DNA of 64,000 nucleotides, from assembly GCF_007859315.1 (NCBI RefSeq), contig NZ_VOHA01000006.1, forward strand, positions 248,001 through 312,000, in the 5' to 3' direction. This DNA is from Reyranella sp. CPCC 100927. Its GTDB lineage: Bacteria; Pseudomonadota; Alphaproteobacteria; Reyranellales; Reyranellaceae. The notes under the pieces were generated by a model. The model was not told the origin of the DNA. It saw only the letters and a program-made list of their open reading frames with translations, and made no database searches. Below are positions 1 through 10,387 of the stretch, piece after piece (position 1 is the stretch's first letter; every line of letters starts with the position of its first letter). The position numbers and the translations under genes are program-made.

Positions 1-240
1 CTGGCGCGCGGCGGACGCAACTGGTCGGCGGTACGCCTCAACGCCGGCAGCGGCTATGCGCTGTTCACGGCGGAAGATGGCGCCAGTTGCGTGGGTTTTC
101 GAAAGCCAGGTCCTGACCGCGGCGCAGGCCATGCCTGGGCGATTCTCGGCATTCGTTGTGCGCAAAAAGGCGAGACGTTGAGTGACACCGATATTGTCGA
201 TGCCATCGACGCAGCGCGGATGAAAGAACGCGCACGGTAA
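1..240 (+). CDS. C-terminal end of an unknown protein (partial)
   Basis: Frame 1 is open from the first base and ends in TAA at 238-240, giving the last 79 residues of a protein whose start lies outside the window. The visible part is rich in Gly, Arg and Ala, contains a stretch reading GSGYALFTAEDGASCVGF, and ends in a charged helix-like tail (DAIDAARMKERAR). I do not recognise a family. The next gene starts 134 bases downstream on the same strand with its own ribosome site, so co-transcription is possible but not shown. Confidence 0.6.
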   Translation: MARGGRNWSAVRLNAGSGYALFTAEDGASCVGFRKPGPDRGAGHAWAILGIRCAQKGETLSDTDIVDAIDAARMKERAR

Positions 241-373
241 CACTCTGTCGCATTTTGGGACCGCGCGTCACTGTGACGTCTTCGAGATGCCCGGAACACG
301 CCGCAATTGCCGCCCATTGAATCACTGTCGGGACAAGCCACTGGCTGTCCGGCGGCAACAACGGAGTAGGTAT

Positions 374-1273
374 ATGAAAAGAGTTCTCGCGATCCCCCTG
401 ATCGTGGCTGCGGCAGCTGTCGCGCCGGCGTTCGCCCACGCGCAGAGCCCGAACAACACACCTGGTTTCTATGTCGGCCTCGAAGGCGGCGTGAACTGGC
501 TCGATCTTCCCAGGACGTCGGACGAGAAGATTGGCTTCGGTCTAGGCGGCGTGGTGGGTTACGACTTCGTCGGTCCCCGCGTCGAACTCGAAGGTGTCTG
601 GCGCAGCAACAAGTACCGTGGCTCGCGGATCGATCAGTTCGGCGGGTTCGTGAACGCGTTGTATGACTTTACGTTCGACGATTTCCCGCTGTCGCCGCAC
701 GTCGGTATCGGTATCGGCGGCAATCACATCGAGAGCCGTGGCTTGAAGTTCGCGATGCAGGGCATCGTGGGCGTGCGCTACCAGTTCGACGGCGGCCTGT
801 TCACCAGCGTCGACTATAAGGTGGTCGACACCTTCGTGAAGGGCCGTGACATCTACGACCACAGCGCCATGCTGACCATCGGCTACAAGTTCGGTCAGCC
901 GGCGCGTGCGGCCGAACCGCCGCCGCCGCCGATCGCCACCACGCGTCAGAGCTACGTCGTGTTCTTTGACTTCGATCGCGCGACGTTGACGCAGCAGGCT
1001 CTGCAGACCGTCCAGCAGGCGGCAGCGGCAGCCAAGAGCGGCAACAAGACGAGCGTGAGCGTCACGGGTCACGCCGATCGTTCGGGCAGCGACGCCTACA
1101 ACATGGCGCTGTCGATGCGGCGCGCCAACGCAGTGAAGGATGCACTGGTTCGCGAAGGCATCCCGGCTTCCAGCATGCAGGTGGTGGCCCGCGGCGAGGG
1201 TGAGCCCCTGGTGCCGACGGCCGATGGCGTGCGCGAGCCGCAGAACCGTCGCGTCGAGATCGTGATCAACTAG
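374..1273 (+). CDS. OmpA-family outer membrane protein
   Basis: A 299-residue outer membrane protein that anchors the envelope to peptidoglycan. The ATG at 374 follows a GGAGTAGG ribosome site; a farther upstream in-frame start at 287 would lack a signal peptide. Residues 1-23 form a Sec signal peptide (cleavage after AHA). Residues about 28-175 look like an eight-strand beta barrel with alternating aromatic residues, a Pro-rich hinge (AEPPPPP) follows, and the last 105 or so residues form an OmpA peptidoglycan-binding domain with VFFDFDRATLT, VTGHADRSGS and the terminal QNRRVEIVIN signature. It is followed by a strong terminator, so it ends its transcript. Family assignment is secure; the specific porin role is not. 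Confidence 0.9.
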   Translation: MKRVLAIPLIVAAAAVAPAFAHAQSPNNTPGFYVGLEGGVNWLDLPRTSDEKIGFGLGGVVGYDFVGPRVELEGVWRSNKYRGSRIDQFGGFVNALYDFTFDDFPLSPHVGIGIGGNHIESRGLKFAMQGIVGVRYQFDGGLFTSVDYKVVDTFVKGRDIYDHSAMLTIGYKFGQPARAAEPPPPPIATTRQSYVVFFDFDRATLTQQALQTVQQAAAAAKSGNKTSVSVTGHADRSGSDAYNMALSMRRANAVKDALVREGIPASSMQVVARGEGEPLVPTADGVREPQNRRVEIVIN

Positions 1274-1300
1274 TCTGACGCACAGACTTCCTGACATGCG

Positions 1301-1332
1301 AATGCGGCCGCTGCGAAGCGGCCGCATTTTTT
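1301..1332 (+). terminator. Rho-independent terminator downstream of the OmpA-like gene
   Basis: Perfect 12-bp stem (1301-1312 with 1317-1328), a GCGA tetraloop, and a run of T at 1327-1332. The stop codon of the convergent bufC gene (1331-1333) overlaps the T run, so this hairpin may serve both strands, though only the plus strand shows a clear T tract. Confidence 0.85.
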
Positions 1333-2233
1333 ATGCGACGGCGGCTTCAGTGACGCAGCCGGTGTCGATCCAGGCACGCAGCAGGCCGGCAGCACGCTGC
1401 GCTGCCCACTGGGCGGCATTGTCCTCGGCGGCGGCCACGCCGTCGGCGGCTGGCGCAAAGGCGGCCAGTTCGTCGCATAAGTCGGGGAAGATCACGCCCT
1501 CGCGCGCTTGATCGAGCATCCAGGCCTCATCCGGATCCATCGACCGGAACTGGGTCTCAGCGTCCGGCGCCGTGCGCCAGATCAGCCAGTCGACCCCGGG
1601 CCAGTCCACGGTTGACTCCGGGCTTACGGCCGGCGGCACCTCCAACGCACCGGCGGCGGCACGACGCAGCCAGGCCTGCGGGACCTGATAGCGCAGCGTG
1701 ACGCATCGCAGCGAGGGGACGAAGGTGAAGCGCAGGCTGTTCCATGCATCTGCCGGCAAGGCGACCATGTCGTCGAAGGTGGCGGGGACGGCATCGGCGG
1801 CATCGAAAGCCTCGCCCAGCAGCCATTCGAAGCGCGCCATCTCGGCGGCGGCCGGCGTGGCGTTGAAGGGCGGTGTCGCGCCGAGGAAGTCGGCAAGGCT
1901 GCGGCCGAACCAGCGCACCGACGGGTGTCGCGATGGATGTGCCTTGATATAGGCCCGCGCCATGGCGTCGAAATCTGCCGTGCCTGCCATGGCATGCAGG
2001 CCAGGGTAGTCGGTCTGCAACGCCTCGATCAGGCGCAGCGCATAGGCATCGCGATAGACATCGAGCAGGACGTCTCGCGTCGTTTTCCGGGTGTCCGATA
2101 CGCGGGCGCGAATGGCGTCGGGTGCGGCGACGGCGTCAGGCGCGTTGTCGTGAGTCCGCAGACCGTGCGGTGTCACCGGTGTCTGCTGCATCCAGGCGCG
2201 GAATTCGGCCTGCAGCCTCGCCAGTGCCGTCAT
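1331..2233 (-). CDS. bufC: BufC/HvfC-like RiPP partner protein (DUF2063 domain)
   Basis: A 300-residue cytoplasmic protein with an N-terminal DUF2063 (HvfC/BufC) helical domain at about residues 5-100, including the pattern [20 protein letters not shown] typical of the family, followed by a less conserved domain. In characterised systems this partner presents the precursor peptide to the MNIO (DUF692) enzyme. Its start ATG overlaps the stop of the upstream bufB gene by four bases (ATGA at 2230-2233), so the two are translationally coupled and probably form a complex. Order on the minus strand is bufA2, bufB, bufC. Family membership is clear; the substrate is inferred from the neighbouring Cys-rich peptide. 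Confidence 0.9.
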   Translation of the reverse strand: MTALARLQAEFRAWMQQTPVTPHGLRTHDNAPDAVAAPDAIRARVSDTRKTTRDVLLDVYRDAYALRLIEALQTDYPGLHAMAGTADFDAMARAYIKAHPSRHPSVRWFGRSLADFLGATPPFNATPAAAEMARFEWLLGEAFDAADAVPATFDDMVALPADAWNSLRFTFVPSLRCVTLRYQVPQAWLRRAAAGALEVPPAVSPESTVDWPGVDWLIWRTAPDAETQFRSMDPDEAWMLDQAREGVIFPDLCDELAAFAPAADGVAAAEDNAAQWAAQRAAGLLRAWIDTGCVTEAAVA

Positions 2234-3108
2234 GGTGATGACCCGCGGCTCGCCAGCGCCTGTGCGGCGACAGCGCGTGCCTGATCAAGCTCGGCAACCA
2301 GATCGGCGTAGGGGGGAATATCGTCGTCGCGCTCGATCATGGTGGGGATCATGCCGAAGCGGCGGATCGCATCGGCATACAGCGCCCATACGTCGTCGAT
2401 GATGGGATGATCGTGCGTGTCGATGATGTGCGTGCCGCAGTGCAGATGGCCGGCGAGATGGATCTGCCTGACGCGCGCGGCGGGGATGGCGGCGAGGTAG
2501 GCGCGCGGATCGAACTCGTGGTTGAAGGCAGAGACGTGGATGTTGTTGACGTCGAGCAGGATGTCGCAGTCGGCCCGCTCGGCGACGGCGGCCAGGAAGT
2601 CCCATTCGCTCAATTGCGACTCGGCGTATTGCACGTAGCTTGAGACGTTCTCCAGCAGGATGCGGCGGCCCAGCACGTCCTGCACGCGCTCAACGCGCTG
2701 CACGACATGTGCCAGTGCCTCCTCCGTGTAGGGCAGCGGCAACAGGTCGTGCAGGTTGACGCCGGCGTGGCCCGTGAAACACAGATGGTCGGAGATCCAG
2801 CACGGTTCGACCCGCTGCGCCAGCGTCGTCAGAGCATGGAGGTAGTCGATGTCCAGGGGATCGACGGCGCCGATGCTCAATGACACGCCGTGCAGGACCA
2901 TCGGGTGGTCGCGGCGCAACCGGTCGAGCCAATGTAACGGGCGGCCACCGGCCACCATGTAGTTCTCGCTGAGGGCCTCGAACCAGTCCACCTTGCCGGG
3001 CGTGTCGGCGATCTCCTGGTAGTGCTGATGGCGCAGGCCCAGCCCAAAACCCAACGTCCCGGCAATCGCCGTCACGGGCTCGCTGGATTGGATGCGGGTG
3101 TCGGGCAC
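2230..3108 (-). CDS. bufB: MNIO family (DUF692) multinuclear iron oxidase, bufferin maturase BufB
   Basis: A 292-residue TIM-barrel enzyme of the DUF692/MNIO family. In characterised bufferin systems it uses a cluster of iron ions to convert peptide cysteines to thiooxazole heterocycles. Visible family motifs in order are [62 protein letters not shown] and MIERDDD; these supply the His, Asp, Glu and Asn metal ligands and none is missing. It lies between the Cys-rich precursor gene and bufC, overlapping the latter by four bases. The 103-base gap to bufA2 contains a long perfect hairpin that may lower expression of the enzyme relative to the precursor. The product chemistry on this peptide is inferred, not visible. 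Confidence 0.92.
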   Translation of the reverse strand: MPDTRIQSSEPVTAIAGTLGFGLGLRHQHYQEIADTPGKVDWFEALSENYMVAGGRPLHWLDRLRRDHPMVLHGVSLSIGAVDPLDIDYLHALTTLAQRVEPCWISDHLCFTGHAGVNLHDLLPLPYTEEALAHVVQRVERVQDVLGRRILLENVSSYVQYAESQLSEWDFLAAVAERADCDILLDVNNIHVSAFNHEFDPRAYLAAIPAARVRQIHLAGHLHCGTHIIDTHDHPIIDDVWALYADAIRRFGMIPTMIERDDDIPPYADLVAELDQARAVAAQALASRGSSP

Positions 3109-3164
3109 GGCTGCGTCGGTGATCGGGCGGCCACTGTAGCGGATGTGAAAGAGTCAGGCGATCA

Positions 3165-3191
3165 GGGCGCCACGGGTCTCCCGTGGCGCCC
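3165..3191 (-). promoter_or_regulatory. Intra-operon hairpin between bufA2 and bufB
   Basis: A perfect 12-bp stem (3165-3176 with 3180-3191) closed by a three-base loop, placed between the stop of bufA2 and the start of bufB. On the minus strand it is not followed by a T run, so it is more likely an RNA-stabilising or partial-attenuation structure than a full terminator. Such hairpins commonly separate an abundant precursor peptide gene from its modification enzymes. Confidence 0.65.
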
Positions 3192-3211
3192 GACCATCCG
3201 TCGCGACAAGC

Positions 3212-3454
3212 CTACATCACCTTGCCGCCCTTGCTGGTGCACTCGGCGGCGTCCTTGACCTCCGTCCAGCCCTGGCCTTTGCAGGCATTCATGCCCTTGC
3301 AGGCGGAGGTGGCTGTCTTGCAGGCCGACGTGCCTTTGCACGAATTGATGCCCGAGCATCTCACGCCGCTCTGCGCGTGCGCCACGGAAGCGATCGCGCC
3401 GGCGGCAAACATGGCGGCAGCGGCGGCGGCGACCAGCGCGGTCTTTTTCGACAT
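3212..3454 (-). CDS. bufA2: BufA2-type bufferin precursor, Cys-rich periplasmic copper-binding RiPP
   Basis: An 80-residue precursor. I chose the ATG at 3454 because it follows GAGGGAG and begins a textbook Sec signal peptide (MSKKTALVAAAAAAMFAAG, cleaved after VAHA); a longer frame upstream has no signal. The mature part has six cysteines, five of them in repeats of the form CKGxxxC and CKTxxxxC ending in CKGQGW, then a short tail with EC. This is the layout of BufA2 bufferins, which bind and buffer copper in the periplasm after BufB/BufC modify the cysteines. No DoxX-like membrane partner or extracytoplasmic sigma factor gene is adjacent, unlike several described loci. Family call is strong; metal specificity is from family knowledge. 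Confidence 0.88.
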   Translation of the reverse strand: MSKKTALVAAAAAAMFAAGAIASVAHAQSGVRCSGINSCKGTSACKTATSACKGMNACKGQGWTEVKDAAECTSKGGKVM

Positions 3455-3603
3455 GCGTATACTCCCTCGATTGTTGTGACGCCGGTCGACGGAACCGTCC
3501 GACGCGTCCAAAGCATGGCGCGTTGATCCGTTCACCGGGAAGTAACAGCTTGGCGACTGTCGGCTCGCGCAGGATCACGTCCACGCGAGCCACGCGCCGA
3601 CGA

Positions 3604-4197
3604 TCAACCGTCGTCTCGGCTGCGCACGCCCTTCGCGTCGAGGAAGCCCGCGATGTCGAAATCCTTGGTCTGGCGCGGCAGGATGATGGCGGCCTGGCCC
3701 TCGGCCAGTTCGATTCCGGTGAGAGCCTTGAACGGCGGCGCATGTCCCACCAGCAGCGTGCAGCGGCCGCCCGGTTCGTGGTTTGACAGCAGCACGCGTA
3801 GTCGCTCGATGCCAGCGGCTTGCTCATTGGGGCTTTGGGTAACGTGGTACAGCAGTTCGGGCAGGACCTGGGCCGGGCGAACGGCCACCAGTTGTGCGGT
3901 GTCGCGACAACGACAGAACGGGCTGCTCGCGACCTGGCCGTAGCGAACGCCGAGTTCCTTCAGGATCTGCCCGATGGTCGTCGCCTGGGTCTTGCCGGCG
4001 GGGGTCAGGTTGCGCTGCCACAGGCAGTCCTTGATATCGCCCAGCGTTGGTTCGGGCTTGGTGTCGGTCTCGGCGTGCCTCAGGTAGATCACATAACCGC
4101 CGCGCCGCAGGTCGGCCGACAATTCGCGCGCCCAGGCGCGGTTGGCCACGAAGGGAACGGGCAGAAGCGTCAGGAGCGTGCGGCGGTGCAGGGTCAT
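3604..4197 (-). CDS. Exported histidine phosphatase family protein
   Basis: A 197-residue branch-1 histidine phosphatase (phosphoglycerate mutase/SixA-like fold). The N-terminus (residues 1-23, twin Arg then hydrophobic, ending AWA) looks like a signal peptide. The catalytic RHAET motif lies at residues 40-44 (nucleophile His41), SSPFCRCRDTA carries a phosphate-binding Arg, and LLVGHAPPF supplies the second His. Substrate unknown; periplasmic members often act on small phosphate esters. It lies 149 bases upstream of bufA2 in the same direction, so it could be co-transcribed, but the gap is large enough for a separate promoter. Confidence 0.85.
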   Translation of the reverse strand: MTLHRRTLLTLLPVPFVANRAWARELSADLRRGGYVIYLRHAETDTKPEPTLGDIKDCLWQRNLTPAGKTQATTIGQILKELGVRYGQVASSPFCRCRDTAQLVAVRPAQVLPELLYHVTQSPNEQAAGIERLRVLLSNHEPGGRCTLLVGHAPPFKALTGIELAEGQAAIILPRQTKDFDIAGFLDAKGVRSRDDG

Positions 4198-4482
4198 GGC
4201 AAGTGTGTGAAGAGCCGCGATGCGGCGAGGGAACGATCAATACGCCAAGCGGCACGCCAGCGACAGCGGCTTGATGAACGCCCGGGTGCACCACTGTGGG
4301 GATGGACTGCAAACGGGCATCTTTCAGCTGTGGCGACCCTCTACCTTCGATCGATTTCCCTATAAGAACAAGGATTTGGAGGAAGGGTGCCAGCCAGGAG
4401 CCATCGGGTTTCAGCAGCCTATGTCGTCTTCGCGCTTGCATGACGGTCTTCGCTACGGCACCAGAGGAGAACCAAGGCGAAC

Positions 4483-4779
4483 GCGGACGTGGCGAAATCG
4501 GTAGACGCAGCAGACTTTAATTGGAGTGCCCACGGGGAAACCTGTGGCGTAGAACCGCTCAAAGTCGGGGAAAGCTAAGGGATCAACCTAAGCCAATCCC
4601 GAGCCAAGCTCCTTCGGGGGAAGGTGTAGAGACTAGACGGGCGGCGCCTACGGCCGGAAGGCTATGGCGAAGGGATAGTCCAGACCACGAACGCCGGTGA
4701 GGCGGCGGCGAAAGCCGAGGTGGTACGAAAATCTGCTTCTCGCAAGGGAATGCGGGTTCGAGCCCCGCCGTCCGCACCA
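4483..4779 (+). tRNA. tRNA-Leu(UAA), interrupted by a group I intron
   Basis: The two exons are 4483-4517 and 4728-4779. Joined, they fold as a class II tRNA: acceptor GCGGACG (4483-4489) pairs with CGTCCGC (4769-4775), discriminator A then encoded CCA (4777-4779). The D stem is GCG/CGC, the anticodon stem GCAGA (4510-4514) pairs with TCTGC (4732-4736), and the anticodon loop CTTAAAA gives anticodon UAA. The long variable arm is a 5-bp stem capped by GCAA (4737-4750), and the T arm is GCGGG/TTCGAGC/CCCGC. The T34 before the intron and AA after it restore the anticodon only after splicing. All class II leucine features are intact, so this is a functional gene rather than a remnant. Confidence 0.93.
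4518..4727 (+). ncRNA. Group I self-splicing intron inside the tRNA-Leu(UAA) anticodon
   Basis: A 210-base insert between anticodon positions 34 and 35. The 5' exon ends in U and ACUU can pair with GAGU (4524-4527) to form P1 with the required U-G pair at the splice site; the insert ends in G (4727), the omega-G. P2 is visible at about 4529-4547. Core elements are recognisable: a Q-like AATCCCGAGCCAAGC (4595-4609), an R-like GTGTAGAGACTAGACGGG (4624-4641) and an S-like AAGGGATAGTCC (about 4670-4682), with GACTA (4631-4635) pairing with TAGTC (4676-4680) as P7. It is too short for a homing endonuclease. Position and sequence resemble the cyanobacterial/plastid tRNA-Leu(UAA) intron. Confidence 0.9.
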
Positions 4780-4935
4780 TCCTTCGGACTCGCCATGCGT
4801 GGGGATTGTTCACCGCCAGCGGCGAGCCTGTTACGATCCGGGCTATGATGGTCAAGATCGCTGTGATGTTGTCGCAGCGCGCCAATGCACCATGTTTGCG
4901 CGTTAGTCTCTCGGATGCGCCGTTGTCTTGAAGTG

Positions 4936-7155
<2,220 letters not shown>

Positions 7156-7185
7156 TCTCGCCGCAGCGGGACGGTATGCGCAATG

Positions 7186-7209
7186 ACCTCCGTCGCGATA
7201 GACGGAGGT
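7186..7209 (+). terminator. Hairpin downstream of katG
   Basis: ACCTCCGTC (7186-7194) and GACGGAGGT (7201-7209) form a perfect 9-bp stem with a 6-base loop, 31 bases after the katG stop. No T run follows, so termination would need to be weak or Rho-assisted. Confidence 0.5.
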
Positions 7210-7337
7210 GGTTGATCGCGCAAAGGCGCATGTTCAACGTCACTCCGCGCGCGGCGCGGACGAACGGCTGACGGCGTGCACCCTCTGTCTGCGCAGGGGC
7301 GATCGCACATGCGTTGACCTTGCCGTCGGGTGGAGGC

Positions 7338-7378
7338 ATCATTCTATCTCAAGAATAATATTTTCTATAGAGAATGAT
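7338..7378 (+). promoter_or_regulatory. AT-rich palindromic operator ahead of the acyl-CoA dehydrogenase gene
   Basis: ATCATTCT (7338-7345) and AGAATGAT (7371-7378) are perfect inverted arms around an AT-rich core. The right half contains TTCTATAGAGAA (7363-7374), a near-symmetric sequence resembling IclR-family operators of the TTC-TATA-GAA type. An IclR-type regulator gene lies two genes downstream (9589-10377). The AT-rich core may also include the promoter. Regulator assignment is inference. Confidence 0.55.
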
Positions 7379-7386
7379 GGCTGGTC

Positions 7387-8529
7387 ATGGATTTCACCTT
7401 CTCGGAACAGCATGCCGCCGTGCGGGACACCGTCAGGCGCTTGTGCCAAACGGAGCATCAGTCGCTGGTCGCGGCGGCCGAGGAAAACGAAGTCCTGCCG
7501 CGCCAGGTGTTCGCCCGCTGGGGTGAACTCGGCCTGCTCGGCGTGCGCTACCCCGAGGACGACGGCGGCAGCGGGCTGGACAAGATCAGCGACTGCATCG
7601 TGCGCGAGGAACTGAGCTACATGAGCCAGGGCTTCGCCTCGAGCTGGTCGGCGCACAGCCATCTCGGGATCTGGCCGATCTGGAAAGCCGGCACGGACGC
7701 ACAGCGCCAGCGTTTCTTCCGGCCAGCGGTGCAGGGCCGCAAGATTGCCGGCTTCGCGCTCAGCGAGCCCGACGGCGGCTCCAACATCCGCGCGCTCAAG
7801 ACGCGCGCCGAGCGGACCGTCGGCGGCTGGCGGCTCAATGGCAGCAAGCTCTACATCACCAACGCGCCGATCGCCGATTTCCTGCTCGTCGCGGCCCGCA
7901 CCGCGCCCGAGCTCACGGGTGACGCCGTGAGCCTGTTCATTGTCGAATTGCCGGCCAAGGGCATGGTCATCCACAAGCTGAAGAAGGAGGGCATCCGCGC
8001 CTCCGAGACCGGCCTGATCCACATCGAGGACGTTTTCGTGCCCGACGACTGCGTGCTGGGCGAACGGCTCGGCACCTACCCGGTGATCCTGGAGTCGCTG
8101 AGTGAAAACCGCGTCGGCGTCGCGGCCAATGCGCTGGGCATGGCGCGCGCGGCGTTCGATGCGGCCACGGCCTATGCGCGCGACCGCCTGGTCGCGGGCC
8201 GGCGTATCGGCGACTTCCAGGCGATCGGCCACAAGCTCGCGGAAATGTCGGCGCAGATCGAGGCAGCCAAGTGGCTCGTCTACTATGGTGCTTGGCGTGT
8301 CGATCAGAACACGCTCGACGCGGCGACCGCGGCGCGGGTGAAGCTGATCGCCAGCGAAACCGCGGTGGCGGTGAGCGAACAGGCGATCCGCATTCACGGC
8401 GGCGCCGGGATCATGCGCGAATATCCGGTGGGCCGTATCCATCGCGATGCACTGGTTTACGTGATCGGCGAAGGCACCAGCGAGATCCAGAAGAACATCA
8501 TCCTGCGCGAGCTCGGCTTCAAGCCGTGA
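7387..8529 (+). CDS. Acyl-CoA dehydrogenase family protein
   Basis: A 380-residue FAD flavoenzyme that desaturates acyl-CoA thioesters and passes electrons to ETF. Standard family order is visible: helical N-domain, FAD/substrate signature FALSEPDGGSNI (about residues 121-132), beta domain with GWRLNGSKLYITNAPIADF, and the C-terminal helical domain ending in IRIHGGAGIMREYPVGRIHRDA and YVIGEGTSEIQKNII. Length is typical. It starts just after the putative palindromic operator and precedes a Bug receptor and an IclR regulator in the same direction, suggesting a small inducible carboxylic-acid uptake and degradation unit. The exact substrate cannot be read from sequence. Confidence 0.92.
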   Translation: MDFTFSEQHAAVRDTVRRLCQTEHQSLVAAAEENEVLPRQVFARWGELGLLGVRYPEDDGGSGLDKISDCIVREELSYMSQGFASSWSAHSHLGIWPIWKAGTDAQRQRFFRPAVQGRKIAGFALSEPDGGSNIRALKTRAERTVGGWRLNGSKLYITNAPIADFLLVAARTAPELTGDAVSLFIVELPAKGMVIHKLKKEGIRASETGLIHIEDVFVPDDCVLGERLGTYPVILESLSENRVGVAANALGMARAAFDAATAYARDRLVAGRRIGDFQAIGHKLAEMSAQIEAAKWLVYYGAWRVDQNTLDAATAARVKLIASETAVAVSEQAIRIHGGAGIMREYPVGRIHRDALVYVIGEGTSEIQKNIILRELGFKP

Positions 8530-8611
8530 ACTCGCGTCGTCCTGCGATCGCCGTGCGCTTGATGAGGCAGGTAAACCAGCGCCGGCTCACGACACATCAA
8601 GGAGGAACGCC

Positions 8612-9589
8612 ATGAAGATCATCCGCTGGTTCGCCGGCCTCGCGGCCGTCGCGAGCCTCTGGACCGTCGCCGGGGCCGCCGCGGGGCAGACCTGGCCGAA
8701 CAAGCCGATCCGGCTCGTCGTGCCCTATGGGGCCGGCTCCGGCAGCGACATCGTTGCGCGCATCGTCGCCGACCCGTTGTCCCGCGCCCTGGGCCAGCCG
8801 ATCGTCGTCGACAACAAGCCCGGCAACAACTCGACCGTGGGCACCGAGGCCGTCGTCACGTCGACGCCCGACGGTTACACCTTGGGGCTGATGACCAATG
8901 CCGGGCTCGTCGCCAGCCCGGGCGGGCTGACCGGCGGCGTGCGCTACGATCCGGCCAAGGACCTGAGCTACGCCACGATGGTCGCGTCGGTCACCTATGT
9001 CTGGGTCGTCAACACCGATGTCGCGGCCAGGACAGCGCCCGAGCTGATCCAGCTGATCAAGGCCAGCCCCGGCAAGTTCAACTATGCCAGCGGCAACACC
9101 GGCGGCATCGCCTACGGCGGCACGATCAAGAACACCTACCAGCTCGACATGACGCACGTGCCCTACAAATCGGTACCGCCGGCGCTGGTCGACGTGATTT
9201 CCGGCAACGTGCAGACCATGGTCGCCGACGTGGCCGCATCGCTGGCCATGATCAGGTCCGGCAAGGTGCGTGCGGTCGGCGTGCCCACGGCGCAGCGCAA
9301 TCCGCTGCTGCCCGACGTGCCGACCTTTGCCGAGAGTGGGCTCGCGACACCGCCCGACATGTCGGGCTGGTGGGTGCTGGTGGCGCCCGCCGCCACGCCC
9401 GAGCCCATCCTGGACCGCCTGAACCAGGAGGTGGTCCGCATCCTCAATACCGACACGGTGCGATCGGCGCTGCTCCAGGCCGGCGTCGTGCCGATACCCT
9501 CGACGCGCCAGCGCGCGGTGCAGTACCAGAAGGACCAGCTCAAGGTCTGGACGGCCATCATCAAGGACCTCAACCTCAAGGCCGACTGA
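8612..9589 (+). CDS. Bug/TctC-family tripartite tricarboxylate transporter receptor
   Basis: A 325-residue periplasmic solute-binding protein. ATG at 8612 follows AAGGAGGAACGCC. Residues 1-26 form a signal peptide ending AAAGQ. Family hallmarks are WPNKPIRLVVPYGAGSGSDIVAR near the mature N-terminus, VVDNKPGNNSTVG, TPDGYTLGL, and DVPTFAESG in the second lobe. Bug proteins bind carboxylates such as citrate, glutamate or aromatic acids. No TctA/TctB membrane genes are nearby, which is common for orphan Bug genes. Its stop codon overlaps the start of the IclR regulator by one base (TGATG), so the two are translationally coupled and the receptor may have a sensing role. Confidence 0.93.
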   Translation: MKIIRWFAGLAAVASLWTVAGAAAGQTWPNKPIRLVVPYGAGSGSDIVARIVADPLSRALGQPIVVDNKPGNNSTVGTEAVVTSTPDGYTLGLMTNAGLVASPGGLTGGVRYDPAKDLSYATMVASVTYVWVVNTDVAARTAPELIQLIKASPGKFNYASGNTGGIAYGGTIKNTYQLDMTHVPYKSVPPALVDVISGNVQTMVADVAASLAMIRSGKVRAVGVPTAQRNPLLPDVPTFAESGLATPPDMSGWWVLVAPAATPEPILDRLNQEVVRILNTDTVRSALLQAGVVPIPSTRQRAVQYQKDQLKVWTAIIKDLNLKAD

Positions 9590-10377
9590 TGCCCGCGGAC
9601 GATCCCGTAACCGAGAAGCGGGTCGGCGCACTGAGCAGCGGCCTCGCCGTGCTGCGGTACGTGGCGGCGGCGCAGACACCCGTCGGGGTGACGCGGATCG
9701 CGCGGGATCTCGAAATCAACCCGAGCACCTGCTTCAACCTGCTCAGGACGCTGGTGCACGAAGGGCTTGCGGTGTTCGACGAGGCCACCAAGACCTACGC
9801 GGTCGGCCTCGGCGTGCTCGCGCTGGCCAAGGGCACCCTGGAGCAGGTGAGCTATATCGCGATGGTGCGGCCCCATCTGCGCGAGGTGGCGATGAACCAT
9901 CACGTGACCTGCACCCTGTGGCACGTGATGCGGGGAGAGCGTGTGGTGCTGGTCGACCGCGCCGACAACGATGCCGCGATCCGGGTCCACATGAGCATCG
10001 GCCAGCGCCTGCCGATGTATATCGCGGCGCTGGGTCGCTGCATGGCGGCGCATTCCGGGTTGACCACGCCGGCGCTGCGCGCGCGCTTTGCGGCGCTGCG
10101 CTGGGAGGGCGACCTCAGCTTCGATGTGTACCTGGCCGAGGTCGACGAGGCGCGCAGGCGCGGCTACGCGGTCGACCAAAGTCACTACGTGAAGGGCGTA
10201 ACCACGGTGTCGTCCGCGGTGCTCGACGCTCTCGCCCGGCCGTTGATGGCGATCAGCGCCGTCGGCTTCGGCGCGCAGATGAGCAAGGCCGACGTCAAGG
10301 CGCTGGGCGAGGACCTGCGCGACCGCGCCGCCGAGATCTCGGCGGCCATGGCGGGCCAGCGCTGGTCCCGCGGCTGA
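9589..10377 (+). CDS. IclR-family transcriptional regulator
   Basis: A 262-residue regulator. The ATG at 9589 overlaps the stop of the Bug gene; a longer upstream frame is only the shadow of that gene. Residues about 12-75 form a winged helix-turn-helix (GLAVLRYVAAAQTPVGVTRI, then ARDLEINPSTCFNLLRTLV), and the remainder is an IclR effector-binding GAF-like domain with MVRPHLREVAMNHHVTCTLW, a short VDRADNDAAIRVHMSIGQRL stretch and YAVDQSHYVKGVTTVSSAVL. It probably controls the acyl-CoA dehydrogenase and receptor genes in response to their substrate, possibly through the palindrome at 7338-7378. Target assignment is inferred from context. Confidence 0.9.
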   Translation: MPADDPVTEKRVGALSSGLAVLRYVAAAQTPVGVTRIARDLEINPSTCFNLLRTLVHEGLAVFDEATKTYAVGLGVLALAKGTLEQVSYIAMVRPHLREVAMNHHVTCTLWHVMRGERVVLVDRADNDAAIRVHMSIGQRLPMYIAALGRCMAAHSGLTTPALRARFAALRWEGDLSFDVYLAEVDEARRRGYAVDQSHYVKGVTTVSSAVLDALARPLMAISAVGFGAQMSKADVKALGEDLRDRAAEISAAMAGQRWSRG

Positions 10378-10387
10378 TTACCGATCT

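Noticed and set aside
3212..3454. Metallothionein as an alternative for the Cys-rich peptide
   Set aside because: The Sec signal peptide, CKG repeats and neighbouring bufB/bufC genes fit a bufferin precursor, not a cytoplasmic metallothionein.
4483..4779. Broken or pseudo tRNA with a random insertion
   Set aside because: Exons fold perfectly and the insert has group I core elements and correct splice-site bases.
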